Position numbers and translations under genes: made by a program
Shown: piece after piece, positions 46,300 to 55,999 of the stretch
Position numbering within the stretch: the first letter of the stretch is position 1
Layout of the letters: every line of letters starts with the position of its first letter
NCBI RefSeq assembly: GCF_963678635.1
Contig: NC_087062.1
Span: forward strand, 57,115,970-57,179,969
Direction: 5' to 3'
Length of the DNA: 64,000 bases
DNA from: Symsagittifera roscoffensis
Lineage: Eukaryota; Xenacoelomorpha; Acoela; Convolutidae
The notes under the pieces: generated by a model
What the model was told of the DNA's origin: nothing
Seen by the model: the letters and a program-made list of their open reading frames with translations, nothing else
Databases searched by the model: none

Positions 46300-46584
46300 T
46301 CAAAAAGCAATCGGGAGTGAAGCAATTAATCGCTCTTCCGGTATACAAATTATGTTATTTGGTATTTTTATTTGCTGAAGAATTGTGTCAATTTCTGGAG
46401 TATATCGTCGAAAGAAGACGTATAATTCGTCTTTATCTTCGTTAGGCTGTTTTTCTAGTATACTAATATGATTTTTTTTAGTGTTAGTGATATACCATAT
46501 GATGTTAGAGACTTTATTTCCTAATTTGAGCTTTAAATTTATTGTACTGACGTCAATTTTAAAATGTGTTGACATTAATTTCAC
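46300..46584 (-). CDS. Leader ORF a of family 2 element, unknown
   Basis: A 94-codon ORF between the 5' LTR and gag, starting MKLMSTHFKIDV. It has NLKLKLGNKVSNIIWYITNT and YTPEIDTILQQIK, both echoed in ORF b. No known domain, signal peptide or zinc motif is seen. Small upstream proteins are unusual in Ty3/gypsy elements; as an uORF it could also lower gag translation. Confidence 0.5.
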   Translation of the reverse strand: MKLMSTHFKIDVSTINLKLKLGNKVSNIIWYITNTKKNHISILEKQPNEDKDELYVFFRRYTPEIDTILQQIKIPNNIICIPEERLIASLPIAF

Positions 46585-46976
46585 GATGTTTGTTTTCTTT
46601 TTCTTAAGCCAAGTTGTACTATTTGATTAGTATGTCTTAGAGTAATGAAAACCTCTTAGGAATTATTGAATATTAACAAAGGTTATTAATAATAAGATAA
46701 GGAAATAAAAAAATTTCTTTGGAAAAAAAATTTTTCTAAAATTTTTTCTAAGTTTTTCAAGTATTGTATTCGCTGAAACCTTAACTGAAACCCGAAACTT
46801 TGTTCAAGTGAAGTTTTGTTGATGCTATGGTATGGTTAAAAATATAACTATATGCCTTTATTGGTTATTATTGGTTCAAAACTTAATTTTTTGGTTAAAA
46901 ATTTTTAGAAAATTTTTTGACTGAAACGATAATCTGAAACCTGAAACTATGGTAGCTGAAGTTGAATTTTTTTAAT

Positions 46977-47704
46977 CTTAAAATGAGAATTTATTCTCTT
47001 TTTATAAGTGAAAAGGGCCAGATTAATTTTAGTGTTAGGGCAGAAAAGAAAAATTATTTATTTTTAAAAGATCTGACTGAAGAGAACTGACTTGCTGCTT
47101 ACTGAGCAAAATGAAACACTGAAGATTTCAGGCCAGTCCTTTTGCTCGTAAGCATACACCGGCGGCTGATTCAATCTTTAATTATTCAGGTTTCACCTGC
47201 TCCTTTGTTCTCCCTTTTTAATAAGAGAATTTTCAACTAGTTTTTATTTGATTTTTTCAAATCAAATATCTTCAACTTATTAGTCTCCTTTGATAAAAAC
47301 CGCAGCCTTCAGTTTGTCTTATTAAAAATTCATATTACTCTCTCTGATGCATCATATTGCAGGTGCACCTCTGCTTAATCAAAGCAAGGAGAATTTCAGT
47401 GCAGCCGGCAAGACTGCTAAATATTTATCCAGTTTGTTTCAAGTTAAGTTAAAAGGGACGTATTAATAATCGCCGCCCTTTTAAAATATTGAGCATGAAA
47501 AAATGAGAAAAATTGAACAAGTATTTAAAAAGGAGTGGATTTTCAAAACAAGATTTTATAGTCCTAATAAGAGTAAATCAGTCAATATCTGATTTAGTGA
47601 AAAGAGGCTTTAATTTAAATGGCACGCTCCAATTTAGAATTGGGTCGTTAAATAAACAATTAAGACAATGGTCTTTTGTGTGTGTAGTATTTCGCAATAC
47701 TACA
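46977..47704 (-). repeat. 5' LTR of family 2 element
   Basis: Partner of 40745-41458. In element sense it starts TGTAGTATT. The bases following its inner end show no obvious TGG primer-binding site, so priming is unclear or the site has mutated. Confidence 0.95.
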
Positions 47705-47794
47705 AATGTCATCATGCGGATGCTCAAGTTTCGGCTGTGCTTTGATTTTTTCAGCGGGCACCAAGTATTCATGTTTGCCTTTCTCCTCCGAACG
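47705..47794 (-). CDS. Exon fragment abutting the 5' LTR
   Basis: After acceptor GCCGCTTTTTCAG, 30 codons in phase 0 (start RSEEKGKHEYLVPAEKIKAQ) run straight into the LTR. The peptide is charged and natural-looking. It follows the exon at 48459-48614 in phase. Because coding-looking sequence on the same strand resumes beyond the other LTR (40744), the retrotransposon appears to sit inside an exon. Confidence 0.5.
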
Positions 47795-48458
47795 CTGAAA
47801 AAGCGGCGGTAAGTTATGCACTGAGGTTTTTTGTATCTAATACCAAGACTTTTCTTATCAACGAATGCAGCTATGAAAATTCCCATCAAGCTCCTCTCTA
47901 CGTTCCAGTTAGACCATTTCTGACTGATGTAGATTGTATTAGGAAACTGTCAATGTTAAAAAATCGAAAATTCATCACGAAGAAACTTAGAACTTAGTAC
48001 GGGTCTCAAGTCCACGATGATTCACCATGCGCCGGATAAAGAACTAGTTGAAACAATTTGCTTGCCTCAATTTGAATATGTTAAACGTGCGAACCAGACT
48101 GTTCAGCTCTTCTACTGTGTACATCCCAAACCTCCCCTTTCAGCTATTTTTTGTATTCTCCACTTTTGTTCAAAAAAATGATTGGTATTTGATTTAAGTA
48201 AATAATTAAGAACAAATTTGACGGTATGCAAAATTTGTTAAAATACAGTTACGCCGTCAAAAGAACGTTTATAACTGTTGGGTGGTACTAAAAGAGCGGA
48301 CTGCTCGTTTCAGAGGGAAGCCCAAAAATGATTGAATTTTTTTTTTCTAGAAAGTCCATCAAGAAAAATTTGTAAATTCGCAACTGGTCTAAACTACATT
48401 TTGATGTAATTGGTGTCCATTAACAACCTAGAAATTTATCATTTCATCAGAAATTTAC

Positions 48459-48614
48459 ATTAACCCTGAAAGATTTGGCAGTTAACTCGGACATCATCTG
48501 TTGCTGAAATCCTTGCTCATGAGTAATTTCGTGAGTCTCAATTTGTGCTTTCCGATTTGCTTTCAACTCTTTGGAGGGAAGCAGTTGCTCACATTTTCTC
48601 TTGTTCTCCAAAGG
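48459..48614 (-). CDS. Repeated linker exon (LPSKE type), copy a
   Basis: 52 codons; acceptor CTTAGTTTTCAG, donor GTTAAT|GTAAAT, phase 0 at both ends. LLPSKELKANRKAQIETHE and MSELTAKSFR align with the exons at 32741 and 33648. This places the region upstream of the transposon insertions in the same exon series as the vinculin-tail exons. Confidence 0.65.
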
Positions 48615-48864
48615 CTGAAAACTAAGCCAAGTAAATCTGTAGCAAACTCTGTTCTCTAATATACAACAAGGCTTTACCATTATAACTTTACCATTATAAT
48701 TTTTTCTAGCTATCGTTTGCTGCCAAAAAACTACATTTGGACAAATCTCTTTCCGGTTGAAGGTAATAGTTAAGAAGAATTCAAAAATCTCTGAGATATC
48801 TTTAATTATTGAGATTTAACAAAGATAAGAAACCTTAGCAGTCATGTTTTCGTCAATCACTTAC

Positions 48865-48958
48865 CGCATGAAAACCAACGTCGGGAAAGCATTCAATTTC
48901 AAGAGGCTCTTCATCCACGACATCCAATTTGTTTGTATCTTGCGAATTGATTGCAGTT
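48865..48958 (-). CDS. Acidic linker exon
   Basis: 94 bases; acceptor ATCCATTTAG, donor CATGCG|GTAAGT, phase 2 in and 0 out. Encodes an acidic stretch (NKLDVVDEEPLEIECFPDVG). It joins 48614 in phase. No domain recognised. Confidence 0.6.
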
Positions 48959-49246
48959 CTAAATGGATCTTAACTTTTCTTAGGTAAAGCATTCGGCTCT
49001 TATGCCGTTCCCCCACCAAATAGAAACATAAACTTCACGGTGTAACCGTTGATTAACGAGTTATGTGGTTTTCAGTTTTTTTAACTTAGTGAAGACATGC
49101 TGAGTAAATTTAAGCGCGGCTCAAGAAAGAATATTTTGTTGCCAGGATGGTGAGATTTCCGATAGGCCCGGTTCGCGCTATTTTGATTCCAAACTAAAAC
49201 ACTTCCTCCCATCAATAACATTTCTTTGATTGCAAACACAGTTAAC

Positions 49247-49296
49247 CGGTTGCTGTGATTTTTCCGGCCACTATAATATCTGCTTTGCCTCTGCTG
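49247..49296 (-). CDS. Possible 50-base micro-exon
   Basis: Acceptor TTTTTTAGTATAG, weak donor AACCG|GTTAAC, phase 0 in and 2 out, which fits the next exon. Encodes a polar basic peptide (QQRQSRYYSGRKNHSN). The short length and weak donor keep confidence low. Confidence 0.3.
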
Positions 49297-49734
49297 CTAT
49301 ACTAAAAAACATTCATAACATTGTTCGTCGGAAAAATATATTGAAAAGTTAAAAAAACAGTTCCGGTACTAACAAGAAATGTATTGCTGTCTAAAAAAAT
49401 TGATTCGAGGTGATTGAAAGTCGATTTTCAATCGGCTCAAAATCAGTCTAATATCATTTTTTGGCAATTTTGTTTGGTTTCATTTTTAAACGGAATTAGA
49501 TAGAAAAAATTTCGACAAAAATCAATTTTCATCGATTTTTTTTTCATTAATTTTACACAGAATATTGAAAAGTTATATTCAGGTTTTCTCGACTATCGAA
49601 CAGTTTTGCACAAATTTTCTCAATGATTATTGTTTGCAGCACAAAAAAAATCCATGATGTGGCAGCAAAGATCATAAAAATTCAGCTGATAATCAAAAAA
49701 CCGCTAAATCATTTTTAAATTTACTGAAAAAATC

Positions 49735-49815
49735 ATGATCCGGGCAGGACTAGAACCTCAGACTTTAAAAGCAGACCAAAGGTGAACGAAATTGCAAGAT
49801 AATGAGCTTTAATAA
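49735..49815 (-). repeat. tRNA-Lys-like fragment (SINE head)
   Basis: On the minus strand, CTGCTTTTAAAGTCTGAGG resembles a tRNA-Lys(TTT) anticodon arm and GGTTCTAGTCC fits box B, followed by CCCGGATCA. Box A is weak (GCTCATTATCTTGC). Confidence 0.4.
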
Positions 49816-49869
49816 TGAAGTAAGAAAAGCGAGTAAAATTTCTAAGCAAAGTTGTTAACGGGAAAAAAG

Positions 49870-50045
49870 TCTAGTTCCCCATTTTGGAAAATTTCGACCA
49901 AAAAATAGCGTTTTTTTGGCGTGCGCTCCGCCCTCGAAGTTAGTATAGATTGGCACCCAAAATAGTACAAAGGGGGACCCTTTGGGTCGGCAGGGGGTCG
50001 AATCCCTGAGAAAATAAGCATCCACCCGCCAAAACACCCAAAATT
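49870..50045. repeat. MITE fragment (hAT-type family)
   Basis: Matches the right half of 39709-40146: TTAGTATAGATTGGC, CCCTTTGGGTCGGCAGGG and GGTCGAATCCCTGAG are shared. Confidence 0.7.
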
Positions 50046-50241
50046 TAGTTTGAATGTATGAAAAGATCAAGCAGATTTACTTGACACTGAGACAATTCTT
50101 ATGTTTTTTGGAATTCAAATGACGACTGAAAGGGCTTTAAAATGATACCACACTTGTCCCCTATGAGTTTTTCTCATGGTAGCCGAAATCAGGAAAAAAA
50201 ACACCGCACGCCATATTTTTTGTCTTCACTTCGCGATGTGG

Positions 50242-50480
50242 TTAGAACAACATTAAAACACATGCTGCTGAATTGCTAAATAAAACCACCCTGGTGTTTT
50301 GGCCTGTTATGATTAAATAAATTTGCTCTGATTTTTGCGGTTTGCTTTTCGAAACCTTTTGCTCTGACCTTTTGCTTTTCTTATTTTTGTTCGATGGAGG
50401 AAGAGCTGTGGCTGAACTTATTGCTGCCGGGACCACTACACCGAAGTCTATCGGCAAATCTTCGCATGTAAATTGAGAGT
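50242..50480 (-). CDS. Cytoplasmic exon after the membrane span
   Basis: Acceptor TTTTGCTATTTAG; begins by completing the split codon from 50568 (phase 1) and runs 78 codons to TAA at 50242. Encodes TCEDLPIDFGVVVPAA, then a Lys/Ser-rich stretch (KNKKSKRSEQKVSKSKPQKS). If this is the last exon, the gene ends here as a short membrane protein. Phase-0 donors within it (for example AAG|GTTTCG) could instead splice to 49296 and on to the linker exons. Confidence 0.6.
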
Positions 50481-50567
50481 CTAAATAGCAAAAGTTTAAC
50501 TATGTGCGCTCCCTTAAGCAGCTTTTTTCGCATCGATTATCTATTTCAAAATGATTTGTACACTCAC

Positions 50568-50722
50568 TTGAAACAGTTGTAGGCCGTAGAGGTTGGCGAC
50601 CTCTGCGATTTACACTTGCAACTAGTGCGACTAAGACGAACACTGTGAAAGCAACCAGAAAAACAATAATGCTCGCTACAGTTGATACATTCCACACATC
50701 TCCTTCTTCTTCAGCAGAAATA
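50568..50722 (-). CDS. Membrane-span exon
   Basis: 155 bases; acceptor TATTGGTTTCAG, strong donor TTTCAA|GTGAGT, phase 2 in and 1 out. Encodes an acidic lead (ISAEEEGDVWNVS), a span of about 25 hydrophobic residues (SIIVFLVAFTVFVLVALVAS) and a basic stop-transfer (VNRRGRQPLR). This is the layout of a type I single-pass protein with the C-terminal side in the cytoplasm. Upstream extracellular exons were not identified; the LTR element at 51727 lies on that side. Confidence 0.7.
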
Positions 50723-51332
50723 CTGAAACCAATATAGATTAAAATGCCTGCAGTTGCTTCTGCGTGTTCTGATTACAAATATTCACGAAAAAACTTCTTC
50801 TATCACCAAATTTGTTTTCGACTTTTTTCACGTTTTCATTGGATTTTTGCTTCGTAGATAATAAATTTTAAAAAGAGCTCATTGATAAGGCAAAGTGGGA
50901 TTCACTCTCTACAAAAAAAACTTGAAAAATAATTCTCGACCAAATCTCAACTGAAAGGGTTTTATTGTGATACCAACACGTTCGATGGACAAGAAACGCA
51001 GCAAAAGGCAATAGTATTTACCAACTCAAGAGATTTGGTCGAAAAAAAGAATGCAAGACTGTAAAATTTATTATCAGCGTTCCCGAAACAAATTATTCAA
51101 TTTAATGAAATGTCGCAATTTCTGAATCTGATGCTCTGTTGTCTTAATCTTTTTATCGGGGTTACTGGGTCTTCGTACTGGAAAACGATAATGAAACTCC
51201 CGGTTTTGTGGTCGGAAAGAACGGCGTTGCGTGTGTTCAAAACGTTTGCACTTTCGATCGTTGAGATCGTGGTAACTGGTTCGGTCGTCGCAATACCTTT
51301 GACCGAATGCCGAAGCGGATCTCCGAAGAATC
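50723..51332. other. No clear gene
   Basis: Overlapping frames at 51074-51364 (minus) and 51110-51385 (plus, hydrophobic N-terminus) compete, and neither has splice sites or a family match. Confidence 0.35.
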
Positions 51333-51602
51333 CTATGGATTTTTCGGTCCTTGCCGATGATCATTTCGAGTCACTTGCGCTCTGATTGCTTTTCCCAGGG
51401 CCTGCTTCGGTGTTGGTCTTTTGAGTAAGTGACCTGGGGCTGGGACTTGTCCCTCCGGGAACTTACTGAGTGGGTGAGCAACAGGGTCCTCCTGAGTCCT
51501 GATTTGCGGCGGTACGGGCAGTTTAGAGGTTGGCGATTCAAAAGCTTGGTCAGCTTGTATGTCTGGTTGTGAGGGATGCGCGTTAACCTCTGCTGACAAC
51601 AT
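51333..51602 (-). CDS. Unidentified Pro-rich ORF
   Basis: 89 codons from an ATG in good context (GCCACCGATGT). Pro/Gln-rich and low in hydrophobics (LPVPPQIRTQEDPVAHPLSK). A TATA box lies about 85 bases upstream. It could be a first exon of the membrane-span gene or an unrelated relic; no phase-compatible donor was clear. Confidence 0.3.
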   Translation of the reverse strand: MLSAEVNAHPSQPDIQADQAFESPTSKLPVPPQIRTQEDPVAHPLSKFPEGQVPAPGHLLKRPTPKQALGKAIRAQVTRNDHRQGPKNP

Positions 51603-51684
51603 CGGTGGCACATTCACAATCGAGTCACCTCTCAAGGACTAGGCTATGAGGTCCACTATTGGGCCTCTAACAGGTTAGCTTGTC

Positions 51685-51692
51685 TTTTTATA
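51685..51692 (-). promoter_or_regulatory. TATA box
   Basis: TATAAAAA in the context CCGAATATAAAAAGAC on the minus strand, upstream of the ORF at 51602. The LTR of element D begins only 35 bases further upstream. Confidence 0.35.
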
Positions 51693-51726
51693 TTCGGCGA
51701 CGTTGACTGCTGGCCTCAGTGTCATT

Positions 51727-52111
51727 TGAGTTATGTATGGAATAATATACTCATAGAGTAATTTCAGATAAGGTACACAGTCTGCTCGTCATGCTATCTT
51801 ATTTTCGGCCGGATAGACTCGTGCAACTTCTTAGTCTAATACCGATCTGAATCTTACTCTTATATCTCCTAGTCTCAAAATCAATAGATCTAGCGTACAC
51901 TGGTTTGCGCGAGTTAGTTTCAGAATGAGAACATTTGTATTCTAAGTTTAATTCAAATGGCTCTGGTGTTGAAACTACATGTAGTTTCAACACTTTACAA
52001 ATAAATAGGTTGTTAGTTTGATGGAGTATGATTGGTTAGTGTTTAATATTTTATAGAGGTAAAATATCATACTAATATCCAATGAAAAATACTAGTTTCG
52101 ATCTGGTTCCA
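51727..52111 (-). repeat. 3' LTR of element D
   Basis: Reverse of the family 1 LTR: the element-sense start TGGAACCAGATC is at 52111 and the end ATAACTCA at 51727. The hairpin GTTGAAACTACATGTAGTTT is at about 51990. Confidence 0.85.
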
Positions 52112-53677
52112 CCCATCGGGGGTTTAGAGAGTTTTAGTTCTTCAGTGTTCCTATTGTAGTGTAGGATCGATGATGGTGTTTTTCTTTAGAGGTTGCGAGC
52201 GTATTCTTTATTCTGGTTTATAAGAAGAGATGTTACCACGACAGTTTCGGGAGATCGTATTATGATTTCTGATCAGTTGTGATGAGTGTTGACCTGGTTG
52301 ATTTTTAGAGAATAGGAATAGTAGTCATGTCGTGTAGTTCGACTTTGCATGCAGTTCCCTGTGACTTGGATCTTCACGTATACTTGAGCATCGAGATGGC
52401 CATTGTTCTGTTGCAATAGATTTCTGTTGCTGCGATGCCAAGTCGTACTTTAAATCCATTGATTGTAGTGATTGTAGGCAGCATGTCAGGTGGGTTTGCC
52501 ATTCCGTAGTTGGAGTGTGATTGGGTTGTCAAATTCCTCGCTGCTCGTCTTTGGGCTGTTTATTTTCTATATATCGCTCTGTATTTTTTACATAAATAAA
52601 TCTTTGTTAATCTTGTTTTTTAGTCATGATTTTGTATTCGTTTTTATCGCAAAAGCGTTACTAATTAGTTCGGTCATTTTTAAGAGCTACTCACACTTGA
52701 GTAACTCCCGTCAAAGTTAGTGACGTGGGTGTCACAAAGCGTGGATAAAGCACGATGGGTGAGGCCGGCTATAGAGCATGCTCAGGACGTCCTCTTCTGG
52801 TTGGTTAGGCCAGAAGTGAGGGTATAATTTCATGCTCTCTTTTTGGAGGGTCCTGTTTTTAGTTCAACACTTCTTGCTATTTTAATTGCTGGTGTTTTCT
52901 TTTGTTGTCTTAGCTATGTCTTTTTCTCAAGAATCAAATTTCTCAAGAATCAAATTTGTCTTTCGACTTTTTGGTGTTTTGTTCTTTTGTGTTCAGACAT
53001 AAAAATAGTCTTCAAAAGAATAAGTTATCTAATTCTAAGCTGGTGTTAATCCAGTTTGGGTACCGTGGGTTTTCTTTTCTTAGTCATGTTGTTAGGTTCT
53101 GGTTTATGGTGTTTAGTAAGCTTGCGTTGGTTAGTTTAGATTATTATATAATTTTTTTCCAACCGGGTTAAAGGAAAGTTTGAAACGTGTTAAAGCTTGT
53201 TAGAGTTGTTATTAGTGAAAGTTAAAACTTAAAATCAGTATTTTAAACAATTGTGTGTGGGCAAGCAATGCAAATTTGGATAGAATTAATGAGCGAGTGA
53301 ATAAAAAGAAGCGTCTCTGAATAGGTTAGTACTGCTATCTGTAAATTATGAACAGTTTTTTATTAATTTACTACTTTAAAATTATGAAATTTACTGCTTG
53401 ATTTGGGGATTGAAATTATGAATTTATTTTCAATTGTATGAATATTTACTGCTTTGGGGAAAAAATTTTATATATCACTTTACTGCTTTGAATGGGATAA
53501 TTTTATTGCTTCAAATACTCAACTGGTTAATAGAAATTTATAGCTTTATAAAAAGTTTGTTTTTTATTTTGTTTTTTGTTTTGAAGCTGATTGATGATTC
53601 TGCCTATGAAGAAAAAGAAAACATTGAATATGAATGGTTAGTGTTTTTTGAATTTATTAGCATCGATTTCATATTAC
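52112..53677 (-). other. Long 3' noncoding tract of element D
   Basis: Holds one copy of the roughly 360-base block (about 52740-53105, with GGACGTCC) and AGCAGTAAA motifs (53335-53520). Plus-strand open frames here are incidental. Confidence 0.6.
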
Positions 53678-55431
53678 CTAATCTTTGGTGAAGAAGCCAT
53701 GGGAAGAAATCGTGGGTGATATCAGATGAGGTTAGTAGTTTAGCTAACAAACGGATAGTGTTTTTAGTTTGCAGAAGTGGCCAAAGCAATTCGAGTGCTT
53801 TAATGATGTTGTGTTCTTCAGTGCTGGGTGTTTGTTCTTACGGTGTGTTTTGAATAAGGTAATACAGTTTGTGATTATAGCGAGTGTTATATATGAACTC
53901 TAGGATTGGGACTTCAACGGGCTCGTGGAATTTATGAGGGACAATTAGTGGGCGGGTTTCGTCTACGTTTGGGAGTTTGGTTAAGGGCAGAAGATATACA
54001 TCTGGGTGATGGGGTCGTAATTTTGGAGCGTGCCATGTAAGTTAGTGTCTTTAATACAAAAAGTGAAATTAAGAAAAATTGGTGATGTGTATTTAGAGTT
54101 AATCTATTGATATATATGGTGAGATTGTCGTGCTGGTATATTGAGAGTGTAATGGTGTTGAATGAGTTTGTAGTAAGTGTATGTTTGTGTTTGTTTAGTT
54201 CGTTTGAACAGTGCAAATCATGTTCTTTGGGCGTGAGGAAATGAAAGGTTAGTGAAAAGTGGTTAAACTTGTTAAAGTATGAATCATAAGCATGAATATT
54301 ACGTAGTGCTGCTGAGATGATGTTGTCATGTTTTTTATTTAGGATGTTGAGGGTGAACGTGTATGGGGTTTTGATGAAAAAACTTTCAGTTAGTTGGGGG
54401 TTGGCATATGGATCGTTGTTTAGAAAGATGTCTTCGTTGGGTCGGATGATGTTATGATAGAATAATCATTGGCTTTAGTTGCAGTGAACCTTGTTAGTGA
54501 TTGTCTGTGTTCTATTTGTGTGAATTGTTTTGGGAGTAGTGCTGTTATTAGAAGATAGAGTTGGGTGCTGAACACTTCAATATCATAAGGGGTGTTATAT
54601 AGTGGCAGTGATAGTGGATTAGTAAGTGATAATTAGGTGTCCATGAAAGTGTAGGGTATAATACTTGATCGTTTACATAATTGGGTTTCTCATTATTGGG
54701 GTCTGAATGGAAGTATGTGTATTGCGGGAAAAAGGGTAGAAATATTTGTAGAAATTCTTTGGTATTAGTGTGAAGTGGATGATTAACAAATGTTGCGGAT
54801 GTTCCTGGGTTAGATGGGAATGGAATAATTGGGAATTTTCTTTTAAAGGTTCGGTAAGCGCGATTGGTACTAGAGGATGGGATTGATGAGAAGGTCGGGT
54901 TTTGGTAAGGTGTATAATTTGATGAGTGGTTTGGGGTTGATGCGTTGGATGATGTTATAGACCGGGAGAGTTGGTGAATAGTTAGTGTTTGTGGGTGTTG
55001 TAATTGTTGGTGCAGTGTTATGAAGTTATCAAGCTCGTGTGATTTTTGTGTGTGGTCTGAGTCGTTGTTATCGAATGGTTCACTGGTTTGAGGGGAATAT
55101 ATGGGTGTAACATATGAAATGGGAGAAGGAGGGGAGGGGGGTTCAATCTTGACTTGGAAATAGATAGGTTGAAAGGGAGATTGGGAAAATGTAGATAGAC
55201 TGGGTTCAGAGTTGGCAAAATCGTCGGTTGTTTCGATATCGGAGTTGTTGAATTAGGAGATAGTGTCATATACTGTTGTATTGGAATTAGTATCTGATTC
55301 CATGCTGGATGAAATGTTTCGATGAGATGATTGAGGTGGGGGGAAAGCAAAAGTGGGATAATGGGGAGGTTGTTCTGGAAGTTGGGTGGGTGGGAAATTG
55401 ATCGATGGAGGCATCCAACTTGGCGGCTCAT
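53678..55431 (-). pseudogene. ORF4 of element D, broken
   Basis: Begins MSRQVGCLHRSI at 55431, like the copy at 14775, and ends at TAG 53678. The N-terminal third is Ser/Pro/Asn-rich and looks disordered. The C-terminal part has QMYIFCPLTKL, VPHKFHEPVEVPILEF and LLAKLLTSSDITHDFFP in shared order. Several frameshifts and a stop-rich stretch (about 54300-54620) break it. No known domain recognised. Confidence 0.6.
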
Positions 55432-55999
55432 CGTGGGCTAAAAAGATGGTTGTTCTGAGAACGAAAATTAGTGGTATGAGAATGTTCTATAATTTGTTCG
55501 TATGTGTCTTCTAAGTTGGGTTATCGGGTCATTATGTGTTCAATTGGGCTTTGTGGATATTTGATCTCGAAGTTATGAGGTCCGTTAGGGCGATAATTCT
55601 GAAATTTCACTGTACCAAAGCTAGGGGATGGTTATGGCTTAGGTTTTGCAATTGTGGTGCTGTACGCGTTGTATTCGTATCGTTTCGTGATTGTCATATG
55701 TGTTTGGTGTTGTTGATGGCTTGGTATTATATTCTTTTATTTGAGCGTCTAAAAGAATTTTTTTGATCGATGCTAAAAATTCCAAAAAATCTTGCAAATA
55801 ATGTGCGTGCTACGCTTGCTTGTCGGTTTACTTGTGTGTGTATTGCACTTGTGTTGTAGATTCCTTTTAGTAATGAGAAAAAAATCCAAGAAAATTAAAC
55901 TTTGCGTATAATATAGTCAATCTTTCTAAGATGTAATAGGGCAAGAAAGGCAAGAAGTTCGTTTTTCATGTTTACAAAACTAAAAATATTTATCGGTGG

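Larger units (their letters stand above)
40745..47704 (-). mobile_element. LTR retrotransposon, family 2 (gag-protease, RT and integrase missing)
   Basis: Two LTRs about 99% identical bound a 5.5-kb interior holding leader ORFs, gag with a CCHC knuckle, a -1 frameshift signal, protease and a 3' ORF. The 1.7 kb between protease and the 3' ORF is too short for RT, RNase H and integrase and shows none of their motifs, so the copy is nonautonomous. The few LTR differences suggest a fairly recent insertion. No target duplication is visible. Confidence 0.9.

Noticed and set aside
47755-47997. Plus-strand exon pair (47755-47808 with GTAAGT donor; 47871-47997 to TAG)
   Set aside because: Splice sites look good and the join is in phase, but the first exon overlaps the better-supported minus-strand exon start at 47794, and the peptide shows no family likeness. 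It may be a chance reading.
51110-51385. Plus-strand ORF with a hydrophobic, signal-peptide-like start
   Set aside because: No splice sites, TATA box or family match, and it overlaps an equally open minus-strand frame; left undecided rather than called.
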